From the NCBI GenBank assembly GCA_020636545.1, contig JACJXS010000011.1:62001-126000 (forward strand): DNA of 64,000 nucleotides, written 5' to 3'. This DNA comes from Chitinophagales bacterium (lineage in GTDB: Bacteria; Bacteroidota; Bacteroidia; Chitinophagales; JADIYW01). Position 1 is the stretch's first letter. Each line of letters begins with the position of its first letter. Shown one piece after another: positions 16,333 through 25,422 of this stretch. Under the pieces are notes generated by a model that had not been told where the DNA came from, searched no databases, and saw only the letters and a list, made by a program, of their open reading frames with translations. The translations under genes and the position numbers were made by a program.

Positions 16333-17733
16333 TTACATCAACCAATCCATCAATTTATTCAACATATTGACTTTATTTGAATTATATGGCGGAAAACGTA
16401 AAGCTAAATCCGTCAATGTAGATTTTTTCAAAACGCCTTTTCGGTGGGAGAAAATATCAAAACTTAATTTTCCATGATATTGGCCAATTCCACTATCGCC
16501 AACACCACCAAATGGCAAATTAAATTGTCCAACATGCATTAAACATTCATTGATAGACCCATTACCTGATGATGTTTCGGACAGAACTTTTTCTTGATAA
16601 GCTCTACTTTCAGAGAAAACATATAATGCCAAAGGTTTACCACCTGAATTTACAATTTTAATGGCATCATCTAAATTATCATAACCGATAATTGGCATTA
16701 ATGGTCCAAAAATTTCTTCTTGCATCACTGCATCGTCTAATTTTACATTATCCAAAATAGTTGGAGCAATATATTTTTGACTGGCATCTGTATCGCCACC
16801 GTGAATTACTTGAGCATTTTTGAATAATCCCGACACTCTTTGAAAATGTTTTTCAGTTATAATTCTACCAAAATCAGGACTTTGCTTAGGATCTTCACCA
16901 TAAAACTCTTTAATGGTTTTAATCGCTTCACTAATAAATTTAGCTTTAATTTTATTGTCCACCAAGAAATAATCTGGAGCAACACACGTTTGTCCAGCAT
17001 TGGTAAATTTTCCCCAAATTAAACGCTTCATCGCCCAATTCATATTCATGGTTTCATCAACAAAACATGGAGATTTTCCACCTAACTCTAAAGTTACTGG
17101 TGTTAAATTCTTTGCTGCTTTTTGATAAATTTCTGTACCTACTTCTTTACCTCCAGTAAAGAAAATATAATCAAATCTTTCTTCTAACAACTCTTGTGTT
17201 GTTTGGAAGTTGGTAATCACTTTTAAATAATCAGCAGGAAAATTACTAGAAATCATTTCGTCTATTAATTGGCAAGTATTTGCACTCATTCTAGATGGTT
17301 TCATAATAACGGTATTACCAGCAGCCATTGCTCCAATTACTGGTGCAATCAGCAACTGAAAAGGATAATTCCAAGGTGCAATAACATAAACTACACCAAG
17401 TGGATCGCTTTGAATCCAGCTACTTCCCAATTGATGAAAAAGAGGTGTTTTAACACGCTCTGGCTTCATCCATTTCTTCAATGATGCAATTACGTGGTCA
17501 ATATCTTTCAATACAAAAGTAATTTCAGTTCCATAAGCTTCAAATTCAGATTTATTTAAATCTTTTTTTAGTGCTTCTTTGATTTTACTTTCATTTGCTT
17601 TAATTAAACTTCTAAGTTTATTTAATTGCTCTAATCTAAATTCTAAGCTTTGTGTTTTGCCTGAATTAAAAAACTGACGATGTTTTCTAACTAACTCGGC
17701 TGCATTTATTGTTGTTGATAATTCTGCTACCAT
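16333..17733 (-). CDS. aldehyde dehydrogenase (class 3-like)
   Basis: 466 residues, shorter than the about 490-500 of most ALDHs, as expected of the ALDH3 group. NAD(P)-dependent oxidation of aldehydes to acids. Visible motifs are APWNYPFQ (119-126), the catalytic base in LELGGKSPCF (E216), the nucleophile in FTNAGQTCVAP (C250), and EEIFGPLMP. The C-terminal part has the class 3 block LPFGGVGDSGIGQYHGKLSFD. Fatty aldehydes are likely substrates by family. Monocistronic: divergent from nothing close and ended by the hairpin at 16272-16309. Confidence 0.92.
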   Translation of the reverse strand: MVAELSTTINAAELVRKHRQFFNSGKTQSLEFRLEQLNKLRSLIKANESKIKEALKKDLNKSEFEAYGTEITFVLKDIDHVIASLKKWMKPERVKTPLFHQLGSSWIQSDPLGVVYVIAPWNYPFQLLIAPVIGAMAAGNTVIMKPSRMSANTCQLIDEMISSNFPADYLKVITNFQTTQELLEERFDYIFFTGGKEVGTEIYQKAAKNLTPVTLELGGKSPCFVDETMNMNWAMKRLIWGKFTNAGQTCVAPDYFLVDNKIKAKFISEAIKTIKEFYGEDPKQSPDFGRIITEKHFQRVSGLFKNAQVIHGGDTDASQKYIAPTILDNVKLDDAVMQEEIFGPLMPIIGYDNLDDAIKIVNSGGKPLALYVFSESRAYQEKVLSETSSGNGSINECLMHVGQFNLPFGGVGDSGIGQYHGKLSFDIFSHRKGVLKKSTLTDLALRFPPYNSNKVNMLNKLMDWLM

Positions 17734-17875
17734 AATATCTATTTTAATTAAATTAAAGTACTAAAATACTAAAAATCTGTGGTATTTTCTATTTGTAACA
17801 AACTAAATTATCTTTTGTTGTTTTTATACTCGGAATTTTATAAAACCACTTCTCTATTAATTTAAGACATTAAAT

Positions 17876-17904
17876 AAAAAAATCCGCAATATTTCTATTG
17901 CGGA
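17876..17904 (-). terminator. terminator of the two-component operon
   Basis: 9-bp stem TCCGCAATA/TATTGCGGA with a 4-nt loop, followed on the minus strand by seven T. It is 28 nt past the response regulator stop. Confidence 0.9.
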
Positions 17905-17931
17905 ACAAATTTTTTAAAAAGTAAATTAAAT

Positions 17932-18636
17932 TTACAATTCTGTTGATTCACTATTATCAATCAGCTTATAACCTTGACCGTGAATGTTTAAAATTTGCAA
18001 TGTTTCATCATCTTTTAGGTATTTTCTAATTTTTGAGATGAAAACATCCATACTTCTAGCTGTAAAATAACTATCATCTTGCCAAACATGTTTTAAAGCA
18101 AACTCACGTTCTAACAATTCATTTTTACGTTCAAAAAATAAACGCAACAACTCTGTTTCTTTAGTCGTCAATTTAGTTTCTTTCCCATTAATATTTAATT
18201 TATGGTTTTTGTAATCTAAAACAGAACTACCTACTTTGTAAGTATCTAGAGCTACTTTCACATCAGTTTTATCTGTTCTTCTTAAAATGGCATTCATCTT
18301 TAATTCTAAGATTTCCATTGAGAAAGGTTTAGTGATATAATCATCGGCACCAATGGTTAAACCTTTGATTTTATCTTCTTTCATAGACTTTGCTGTTAAG
18401 AAAATAATTGGTACTTCTTGATTGTCTTTTCTGATTTCCTCAGCGACTTCAAAGCCATCTTTTTTGGGCATCATAACATCTAAAAGTAACATATCATATT
18501 TGTTCTTTTTGGCAGCAAAAAGCCCTTCAACGCCATCTCTTTTTAAATCTACGTCAAAGTTTTTGTGCTTTAGGTATTCTTGTAGTAAGGCTCCTAAGTT
18601 TGGATCATCTTCTACTAATAAAACTTTTTTATTCAT
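17932..18636 (-). CDS. OmpR-family response regulator (RprY-like)
   Basis: 234 residues. Receiver domain (1-120) with the acidic pair ED-D at 10-11, the phospho-acceptor D53 in LLLDVMMPKKDG, T in FLTAKS and K in ITKPFS; then a winged-helix DNA-binding domain (about 130-228, LTTKETELLRLFF, ARSMDVFISKIRKYL, GQGYKL). It starts 2 nt after the stop of the kinase gene, so they form one operon. The pair resembles RprXY of Bacteroidota. The regulon is unknown. Confidence 0.93.
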   Translation of the reverse strand: MNKKVLLVEDDPNLGALLQEYLKHKNFDVDLKRDGVEGLFAAKKNKYDMLLLDVMMPKKDGFEVAEEIRKDNQEVPIIFLTAKSMKEDKIKGLTIGADDYITKPFSMEILELKMNAILRRTDKTDVKVALDTYKVGSSVLDYKNHKLNINGKETKLTTKETELLRLFFERKNELLEREFALKHVWQDDSYFTARSMDVFISKIRKYLKDDETLQILNIHGQGYKLIDNSESTEL

Positions 18637-18638
18637 AA

Positions 18639-20096
18639 TTACTCTGTTTGATTGTTTGGTATTTGTATTTTAAATTTAGTTCCTTCTTTTAATTTACTTT
18701 CAACAGAAATCTCTCCAAAATGTCCTTTTACAATGGACATTACATAACTCAAGCCTAAACCAAAACCCTTCACATCGTGTACATTTCCTTTTGAAACTCG
18801 ATAAAACTTATCGAATATCTTTGCTTGATTTTCTTTTGACAATCCTATTCCATTATCACTTACTTCAATAACTATGCCCGTTATTATATTATAAGTGTTA
18901 ATTTTTATTAAAGGTTGTTTATCATTGTATTTTATTGCATTGTCTATCAAGTTATTAATCATATTAGAAAAATGCAACTCATCAACTTTAAAAATATCAT
19001 TTTTAGCTTCCAAGTCCAAGATAATCTCACCTCCTAACTCTTCTAATTGCAATAAGAAACGCTCTGCTACAGATTCAATAATTAGATGTAAATGACGATC
19101 TGCTTTATTTAATTCTAATTCTCCATTTTCTAATTTTGCAATTTGTAAAACTTGCTCCACGTGGTTAGCTAATCTTTTATTTTCAGTAAAAATAATATTG
19201 GCATATTTCTTTCTATTATTGCTATCTGCCGAAATGGTATTATCCTTCAACATTTCACTAGCAATCGATATAGTAGCGATGGGCGTTTTTAATTCATGTG
19301 TCATATTGCTGATAAAATCATTTTTCATATCCGACAATTTTTTCTGTTGGAAAATGATTTTGAAAGCTAAAATGAATGCGGCCACAGTTAATAAGAAAAA
19401 GAATACTGAACTTACAATAATCTGCCAAATCGATGCATAAATATATTGGCTTTTATGTGGAAAAAACAAACGAAGTGTTTTCTTTTGGTCGATAATACTT
19501 CTTGGAAATAATTCTATGAAATATTTAGTTTTATATAATTCTCCAAATGGCGTATTTTTAGAAATCAGGACAAAGTTATTTGGTGCAAACTCGGTAATTC
19601 CATAACGAAAGCAAATTTCGATACCTTTGCTTGCTAATGCTTTTGAAATTAGTGAAGCTAATTTTGTCGTATCTAATAATTCTTGAATTGGTGTCAAACT
19701 AACCATTTGCTCCGCCATTAATTGTTGTAAATTATCAATTTGTAATGGCATAGCTTCTTCAATTTGCTCACGAATTGCAGCATATTGTTCAGCAGTCATC
19801 GAGTCATTATAAAACAAAGACGTTGGCTTTCCTTCCTCATCAATCGTTCGCATTATAATATCTCCTTTAATTTTGGAGTTGATGTCTTTAGCACCCATCG
19901 CCTCAGAAATTAAAGGCGAAACTTTTAATTTATCAATCTCATTGGAAACATCATATAAAGCTTGGAAGATATTTTTATCAAAATTTTGTTCTGAATATTG
20001 AATCGCTTTTTGTAGCCAAAATACTTGTACTGTTGCGATTCCTAACAATCCTAAGAGCAACAAAACTGTAGTTAAAATGATAATCCGCCTATTCAC
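18639..20096 (-). CDS. membrane sensor histidine kinase (RprX-like), GTG start
   Basis: 485 residues. Two membrane segments (about 6-28 and 222-248) enclose a periplasmic sensor of about 190 residues with no domain I can name. The cytoplasmic part has the HisKA dimerisation helix with the phospho-acceptor in NMTHELKTPIA (H267) and an HATPase_c domain (NLIDNAIKYND, DNGIGL, GFGLGLSYV). The start is GTG at 20094-20096. A perfect TATATTTG box 5 nt before it supports this start and a leaderless mRNA. Confidence 0.92.
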   Translation of the reverse strand: MNRRIIILTTVLLLLGLLGIATVQVFWLQKAIQYSEQNFDKNIFQALYDVSNEIDKLKVSPLISEAMGAKDINSKIKGDIIMRTIDEEGKPTSLFYNDSMTAEQYAAIREQIEEAMPLQIDNLQQLMAEQMVSLTPIQELLDTTKLASLISKALASKGIEICFRYGITEFAPNNFVLISKNTPFGELYKTKYFIELFPRSIIDQKKTLRLFFPHKSQYIYASIWQIIVSSVFFFLLTVAAFILAFKIIFQQKKLSDMKNDFISNMTHELKTPIATISIASEMLKDNTISADSNNRKKYANIIFTENKRLANHVEQVLQIAKLENGELELNKADRHLHLIIESVAERFLLQLEELGGEIILDLEAKNDIFKVDELHFSNMINNLIDNAIKYNDKQPLIKINTYNIITGIVIEVSDNGIGLSKENQAKIFDKFYRVSKGNVHDVKGFGLGLSYVMSIVKGHFGEISVESKLKEGTKFKIQIPNNQTE

Positions 20097-20101
20097 GAAA
20101 G

Positions 20102-20109
20102 CAAATATA
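20102..20109 (-). promoter_or_regulatory. -7 box for the two-component operon
   Basis: Minus-strand TATATTTG, a perfect TAnnTTTG, separated by only 5 nt from the GTG start codon. The transcript would be leaderless or nearly so. Confidence 0.55.
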
Positions 20110-20213
20110 AAACGAAAATTAGAACAAATAGTTAATTTAACTATTTTTAACCGCTAAAAAAATATTAATAAAAATTCTTCCTTAGATAGTGTTTATCTAT
20201 AAACTATTTGAAA

Positions 20214-22049
20214 TTACTTATTTATTTGAGCATCTATTTTCTTATCGTAATTGGCAGAACTTAGCAAGATTTTATTTTCCTTTTTGGCTAATTTCTTTTC
20301 AATTTTTTGATAATAGAAACTTTTAGTATAGGCAAAACGTTCTAAATATTTATCAGAAATTGGAGCTTCACGCAAGAACGGTATATCTCTATCTGCTTTT
20401 TCTTTACCCATTTGAGTAGCTAAATTAGAACTTACTTGCTGTAAAGCATTTAAACTCCACTGACCAAAAACACAGTGTCCACCTTCATAATCTTGCACTT
20501 GATACTCTTCGAAAGTAGTGATATATCCATTATATGCATTTGCATAAGGTGATAAAATTATATGTTCAATACCTTGTTTGAATAAAATATCTTCAAGTGT
20601 TTTTTTCAAACGCCAACTCGCAACAGTTGTGATTTCAAAAGGAAAACCAACGATAGCAATAGTCCCCAATTTAAAAATTTGTAAAGGTAAAATTTGTGGC
20701 GACCAAGGATGTTCATCTAACAAGCCTAAACTTGCAAAATGTTTTAAATAATGAATCATTGGATCAACAGCACCTGGTATAAAAAAATTTTTAATGTCTG
20801 TAAAACTAAATAATCTTTTCTCACCAGTTTCAAAAGCCAAATGTTTATTACCTTGTGCGGTGTATCTTCTATGTGTTTTTTCACTTTCGATATCACTCTT
20901 ATTTTTGGCTTTATTAATTTCTTTATTTCTAACAATATTTGAAAGTGTTTTAGCAAAATTTCCGATAAAAGGATGCATACCTGGACCGTCCATTTTTGAA
21001 CCTTCTAAAAAAGCAACTCCCATCACCGCTGGAGATGTAACACCTCCAGTTTTGCCATTATTAAATTCAGGCAAAATATCAATTTTACTAAAATCTATAT
21101 ATTGTTGAACATAGTCAATTGCGTTATTATTAATCTGAGTTTGATTATTTTCAACTATTTCTTTTGCCTTTTCATATTGCAACTGACCACAGAATTTAGA
21201 GCTTTTCAAATCATCAGAATAAAAGCCCTCATATTTTCCTCTTTGGAAAGGCAAATTTGGATTATATCGAACACGAGCAGAAACATCACCGCAAGCACCT
21301 TGAGCAAATGCTCCAATATAATTTTTATTTTTCTTCTGTAAATCACGCTCTAAATAATCAGCGGCATAACCTTTATTGTCTGAACATAATTTTAAAAAAT
21401 TATTTGGTAAGCTACTGGTATGTACCGCAAACCAATTAATAGAACCTAATAAAGCACCTTCTTCAGTAACAAAATTTAGTAAAGTCATTTCTCTATCTAC
21501 TGCAAGATGTCTTTCAGAAAAAGAATATTTTTTTACTTCAGGATTTTGGTTGTAAGAATTTACTGTTCTATTAAAAGATACAGGAATATCGTTGGCAAAA
21601 TTGCTCTTTCCTATTGTGATATTTGCTTTTACTTTTACTTTATCTGCTTCAACAATCGCTTCAACTATTCCTTTTACCAATTTATCTAAAATATGTTGCA
21701 CAAAGCCTGGAACAGAAATATTATAAGTTGCGTGGCTAGAAAATCCAGCTGGACTGCAATGTGTATGTGTTGCAGAAAGCATAAGGTTATCGTCCGACAA
21801 ACCTAAATCAGGAAAATGCTTTGCAATATAATCTACAACAGATTGTTTTAAAAGTGGTGTAATAAAGCAAACTTCACAATTCACGATAGCGATTTTATTT
21901 TGCTTATCGATATCCTGAATTAAATAAGCACGAGCAAATAATGGCGTTTCAACATCTAAGGCAATATGAGAATACATACCATAACCTAGCATACTTGAGC
22001 CACGTTCAAATGCAGTAATATCTGCCTTTCCTAAACCAATTAAAAACAT
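20214..22049 (-). CDS. neutral/alkaline non-lysosomal ceramidase-family hydrolase
   Basis: 611 residues of the neutral ceramidase family, which hydrolyse the N-acyl bond of ceramide. Visible are the N-terminal GLGKADIT strand, the metal-binding SATHTHCSP (92-100), AVHTSSLP (208-215) and the nucleophile region QGACGDVS (250-257), where the serine of GDVS corresponds to the catalytic serine. Two features are unusual: no signal peptide precedes the catalytic fold (the GLGKADIT strand begins at residue 5), and the protein is somewhat shorter than the about 650-residue secreted Pseudomonas enzyme. It may act on endogenous sphingolipids. Divergent from the glycan locus. Confidence 0.85.
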   Translation of the reverse strand: MFLIGLGKADITAFERGSSMLGYGMYSHIALDVETPLFARAYLIQDIDKQNKIAIVNCEVCFITPLLKQSVVDYIAKHFPDLGLSDDNLMLSATHTHCSPAGFSSHATYNISVPGFVQHILDKLVKGIVEAIVEADKVKVKANITIGKSNFANDIPVSFNRTVNSYNQNPEVKKYSFSERHLAVDREMTLLNFVTEEGALLGSINWFAVHTSSLPNNFLKLCSDNKGYAADYLERDLQKKNKNYIGAFAQGACGDVSARVRYNPNLPFQRGKYEGFYSDDLKSSKFCGQLQYEKAKEIVENNQTQINNNAIDYVQQYIDFSKIDILPEFNNGKTGGVTSPAVMGVAFLEGSKMDGPGMHPFIGNFAKTLSNIVRNKEINKAKNKSDIESEKTHRRYTAQGNKHLAFETGEKRLFSFTDIKNFFIPGAVDPMIHYLKHFASLGLLDEHPWSPQILPLQIFKLGTIAIVGFPFEITTVASWRLKKTLEDILFKQGIEHIILSPYANAYNGYITTFEEYQVQDYEGGHCVFGQWSLNALQQVSSNLATQMGKEKADRDIPFLREAPISDKYLERFAYTKSFYYQKIEKKLAKKENKILLSSANYDKKIDAQINK

Positions 22050-22054
22050 TTTTG

Positions 22055-22062
22055 TAAATTTG
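22055..22062 (+). promoter_or_regulatory. candidate -7 box for the glycan locus
   Basis: TAAATTTG, a perfect TAnnTTTG, 52 nt before the first glycosyltransferase ATG, in the divergent gap with the ceramidase gene. It may drive the run of nine plus-strand genes to 29669. Confidence 0.4.
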
Positions 22063-22114
22063 GCAACAAGATAATAAAAAGCAAAAAATAATCCAAGAAA
22101 ATAATTAACTATAA

Positions 22115-23161
22115 ATGGGTATAAACAAAGAAATATCTGTAAGTGTATTGATGACAGCCTACAATGCTGAAAACTATGTTAAAGAAGCAATTCAGTCAAT
22201 ATTGGAACAGACTTACAGTGATTTTGAGTTTGTAATTATAAATGATGGTTCAACAGATAAGACACTGGAAATTATTCAGTCTTTCGATGATAAAAGAATA
22301 AGAATTATCAATGAAGGAAAATTTGGTTATTACAAAGCAAAACGAAGATTGATTGAAGAAGCCAAAGGTAAATATATTGCTATTATGGATGCCGATGATA
22401 TTTCAGATAAAAATAGATTTGAAGCAGAAGTTGATTTCCTTGATAAAAATTCATCTTTTGGGTTAGTAGGAACTAACGCAATATGGATTGATAAAGATAA
22501 TAAACCATTTGGAGAAGGTTTTAATTTTGGTTATTCGCCAGAAGAATTAAAATGCAGACTATTATTCCATAATTGCTTTGTACACACCTCTGTTTTGATT
22601 AGGAAATCCATTTTAGATGCTAATCATTTAAACTATAAAGAATTAGCCGGAGAAGATTTTGATATGTGGATACAAATTGCAAAACACAGTAAAATCTATA
22701 ATATACCCAAACCAATGCTAAGATATAGAATTCATCAAGGCAATATGATTCATAGTAATTGGTACAAATTAGATGATGGCTTGTTTAATATTATTAAAGA
22801 GCAACTCTTCTATTATTTTCAATCAAAAATAACTAATGATGATGTTGAAGCACATTATAGTTTGATAAATTTTAATCGAATGAATCAACTCGATGAGTTG
22901 CCAAATGTCTATGAATGGTTGAAGAAAATTATAAATTTGAATAATGAATTTAAAGTTTATAATCCAATTGCTTTAAAAAAGGTTTTGTCAGAAAGAATGA
23001 CTAAAAAATTAATGAGAATGTCAGCAAATAGCTTTATGCTCACAATTTATTTAATAAAATGCTTTAACCTACTTGGATTTAAAAATATCTTTTTCAATAT
23101 AAACCGCTCGATTTATATTGTTTTCCTTTCTATGTTTAGAATAAAAATTAAAAATGTTTAA
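22115..23161 (+). CDS. family 2 glycosyltransferase
   Basis: 348 residues. GT-A fold N-terminal domain with VSVLMTAYNAENYVKEAI (9-26), VIINDGSTD (40-48) and the DXD-type metal site DADD (92-95); the mid region has AGEDFDMWIQIAKH, the acceptor-side motif of GT2. Inverting transfer of a sugar from a nucleotide-sugar to a growing surface glycan; donor unknown. First gene of the plus-strand glycan locus; its end overlaps the next gene by 8 nt. Confidence 0.9.
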   Translation: MGINKEISVSVLMTAYNAENYVKEAIQSILEQTYSDFEFVIINDGSTDKTLEIIQSFDDKRIRIINEGKFGYYKAKRRLIEEAKGKYIAIMDADDISDKNRFEAEVDFLDKNSSFGLVGTNAIWIDKDNKPFGEGFNFGYSPEELKCRLLFHNCFVHTSVLIRKSILDANHLNYKELAGEDFDMWIQIAKHSKIYNIPKPMLRYRIHQGNMIHSNWYKLDDGLFNIIKEQLFYYFQSKITNDDVEAHYSLINFNRMNQLDELPNVYEWLKKIINLNNEFKVYNPIALKKVLSERMTKKLMRMSANSFMLTIYLIKCFNLLGFKNIFFNINRSIYIVFLSMFRIKIKNV

Positions 23162-23927
23162 TAAAATAAAAATATTTTTTAGGAAGTTAAATTGGTTTAT
23201 AAAAAACTATAAGGTACTATATGACAGTTCTGAAATTGTATATGGCCCATTAACTTATAATACAGATGGATTAGCGACAAGAAATAATGCTGATTTTTTA
23301 AAAGACGAAAAATTTATAAAAGCATATTCCAAATCTTATAAAACAAAATCATGGGAAGGATTTGATATTCGTTGGAGAGCTTATATTGCTTATTCTTTTG
23401 CTGATTTAGTAAAAAATATAGAAGGAGATTTTGTAGAATGCGGTGTAAATAAAGGTGGTTTATCAATAGGAATTATTGAATACATTAATTTTAATCAACT
23501 TAATAAGACTTTTTATTTATTAGATACGTTTCAAGGTTATGACGAGAAGTACTTATCTACTGATGAGAAAAATTTAGGCTTAAAAGAACAATACAATATG
23601 TATGTGGATTGCTATGATGATGTTGTCAATACATTTAAAGAACATCCCGTAAAAATTATAAAAGGTAGTGTTCCTGAAACACTAACCCAATGTGATACGA
23701 ATAAAATTGCATACCTTTCTATTGATATGAATTGTGTGTTGCCTGAAATTGAAGCCATAAAATACTTTTGGGACAAAATTACAATTGGTGGTGTAATTGT
23801 GTTAGATGATTATGGTTTCCCAAATCATATCAACCAAAAGGATGCACATGATGAATTAGCCAAAGTATTAGGTTATAATATTATTTCACTGCCAACAGGA
23901 CAAGGAATTATTATCAAAAATAAATAG
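23154..23927 (+). CDS. TylF/MycF-family O-methyltransferase
   Basis: 257 residues. SAM-binding motif GDFVECGVNKGGLSIG (about 91-106), then YLLDTFQGYDEKY, the core YLSIDMN and the C-terminal GGVIVLDDYG with the metal-binding aspartates. These are features of the TylF (macrocin O-methyltransferase) family, found in antibiotic and surface-glycan clusters where members methylate sugar hydroxyls. Here a methylated glycan residue is inferred from context. It overlaps the preceding GT2 by 8 nt and is followed at 2 nt by an acetyltransferase. Confidence 0.85.
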   Translation: MFNKIKIFFRKLNWFIKNYKVLYDSSEIVYGPLTYNTDGLATRNNADFLKDEKFIKAYSKSYKTKSWEGFDIRWRAYIAYSFADLVKNIEGDFVECGVNKGGLSIGIIEYINFNQLNKTFYLLDTFQGYDEKYLSTDEKNLGLKEQYNMYVDCYDDVVNTFKEHPVKIIKGSVPETLTQCDTNKIAYLSIDMNCVLPEIEAIKYFWDKITIGGVIVLDDYGFPNHINQKDAHDELAKVLGYNIISLPTGQGIIIKNK

Positions 23928-23929
23928 CC

Positions 23930-24529
23930 ATGATTTTAGATTTTTACAAAAAATATAAAAGAAGAAAATATCTAAAGTCAATCAATCAATATATTGAGAT
24001 GGATAAATCTTCCATAATAACTGAAGATTTTAGACTTTCAATACCATTTGCAATTAAAAATAAAAAATATCTTTTTATTGGAAAAGACAATATTATTTTG
24101 GGTAATTTTCAGATAAACAATCAAGAAGGTATTATTAAAATTGGAAATAATACACAAACAAATGGAGATTTTATTTGTGTCCATAAAATTGAAATTGGCG
24201 ATAATGTATTTATTGGTTGGGGAACTACTCTTTTCGATAATGATTCACATCCTATTGAATATAAATTAAGACAATTGGATATGGAAAATCAATTGAAAGA
24301 TTTACGCTCGGGTAAATCATTTATTGAAAATAAAAATTGGTCAGTTGTGTCATCTGCTCCAATTTTAATAAAAAACAATGTTTGGATTGGTATGAATGTA
24401 ATCATTTTAAAAGGTGTTACTATTGGCGAAGGAGCGATTGTTGCAGCAGGAAGTGTCGTTACTAAAGATGTTCCGGATTGGACTTTAGTAGGCGGGAATC
24501 CTGCAAAAATCATTAAAAATTTGAAATGA
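23930..24529 (+). CDS. left-handed beta-helix acyltransferase
   Basis: 199 residues. Hexapeptide-repeat coils are visible in IGNNTQTNGDFICVHKIEIG and, at the C-terminus, IGMNVIILKGVTIGEGAIVA followed by the conserved GGNPAKII end. The catalytic-type histidine lies in NDSHPIEY. Proteins of this shape (WbbJ/maltose O-acetyltransferase group) acetylate sugars, so O-acetylation of the surface glycan is the likely role. The stop overlaps the next start (ATGA, 4 nt). Confidence 0.85.
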   Translation: MILDFYKKYKRRKYLKSINQYIEMDKSSIITEDFRLSIPFAIKNKKYLFIGKDNIILGNFQINNQEGIIKIGNNTQTNGDFICVHKIEIGDNVFIGWGTTLFDNDSHPIEYKLRQLDMENQLKDLRSGKSFIENKNWSVVSSAPILIKNNVWIGMNVIILKGVTIGEGAIVAAGSVVTKDVPDWTLVGGNPAKIIKNLK

Positions 24530-25422
24530 ATATACTCATAATTGGTTCAGAAGGATTTATTGGTTCTAATTTAAACCGTAATTTTCAAGCTAAAGGAAAT
24601 TCAATTACAGCTCTTGATATTATTGAGAAAAAAACTGATAATATTGATTATTTCAATATAACTCACACAACTTTAAGAGAAATTTTCACTCTAAAACAAT
24701 ATGACATTGCTATATTTTGTGCAGGTAATGCAAACGTACAGAAATCTTTTAGTGCTATAGATTATGATTTTTTGAGTAATACAAAATTTGTACACGATAT
24801 ATTATTTCATATAAAAGATTATCAGAAAAATTGTAAATTTTTACATATTTCGAGTGCGGCTGTTTATGGCAATCCAACTCAAATTCCTATTGCCGAACAT
24901 GCTCCAAAAAAACCAATTTCCCCTTATGGTTTTCATAAATATCAAGCTGAATTAATATGCGAAGAATTTAATACATTATTTAATATACCCACTTGTAGTA
25001 TTAGACCATTTTCTGTTTATGGACCTGGTCAAAAAAAGCTATTATTTTGGGATATTTACCAAAAGACACAAAGTCATCAGAACATTCAATTACAAGGAAA
25101 TGGAACAGAATCAAGAGATTTTATTTATATAGATGATTTTGTTGATGCCGTTAATTGTATTATAAATAATGCTACTTTTAATAATGATATCATAAATATT
25201 GCAAATGGAAATGAAGTTACGATAAAAGAATGTATTGAAACATTTATTAACGTATTTGATGATACTTTAGAATATGAATTTAATGGTATTAATTTAATTG
25301 GAAATCCATTGAGATGGGCTGCTGATATTACTCAATTAAAATCATTTGGTTATCAACAAAAAATTAGTTTAGAACAAGGATTAGAAAAATATAAAAAATG
25401 GATAGAAGAAAATCAATTTTAA
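24526..25422 (+). CDS. NAD-dependent sugar epimerase/dehydratase (extended SDR)
   Basis: 298 residues. NAD-binding GSEGFIGSNL (7-16), the catalytic serine region SSAAVYGNP, the catalytic YGFHK (Y-x-x-x-K), and RPFSVYGPGQ after it. It probably makes a nucleotide sugar for the locus. It is not an obvious match to GDP-fucose synthase, so I do not name the product. It overlaps both neighbours (4 nt and 25 nt), consistent with coupled translation. Confidence 0.85.
   Translation: MNILIIGSEGFIGSNLNRNFQAKGNSITALDIIEKKTDNIDYFNITHTTLREIFTLKQYDIAIFCAGNANVQKSFSAIDYDFLSNTKFVHDILFHIKDYQKNCKFLHISSAAVYGNPTQIPIAEHAPKKPISPYGFHKYQAELICEEFNTLFNIPTCSIRPFSVYGPGQKKLLFWDIYQKTQSHQNIQLQGNGTESRDFIYIDDFVDAVNCIINNATFNNDIINIANGNEVTIKECIETFINVFDDTLEYEFNGINLIGNPLRWAADITQLKSFGYQQKISLEQGLEKYKKWIEENQF

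Noticed and set aside
24526..25422. Naming the epimerase as GDP-L-fucose synthase to complete a fucose pathway
   Set aside because: The SDR motifs are generic and nothing specific to that enzyme could be seen; no gmd or fkp is in the window.
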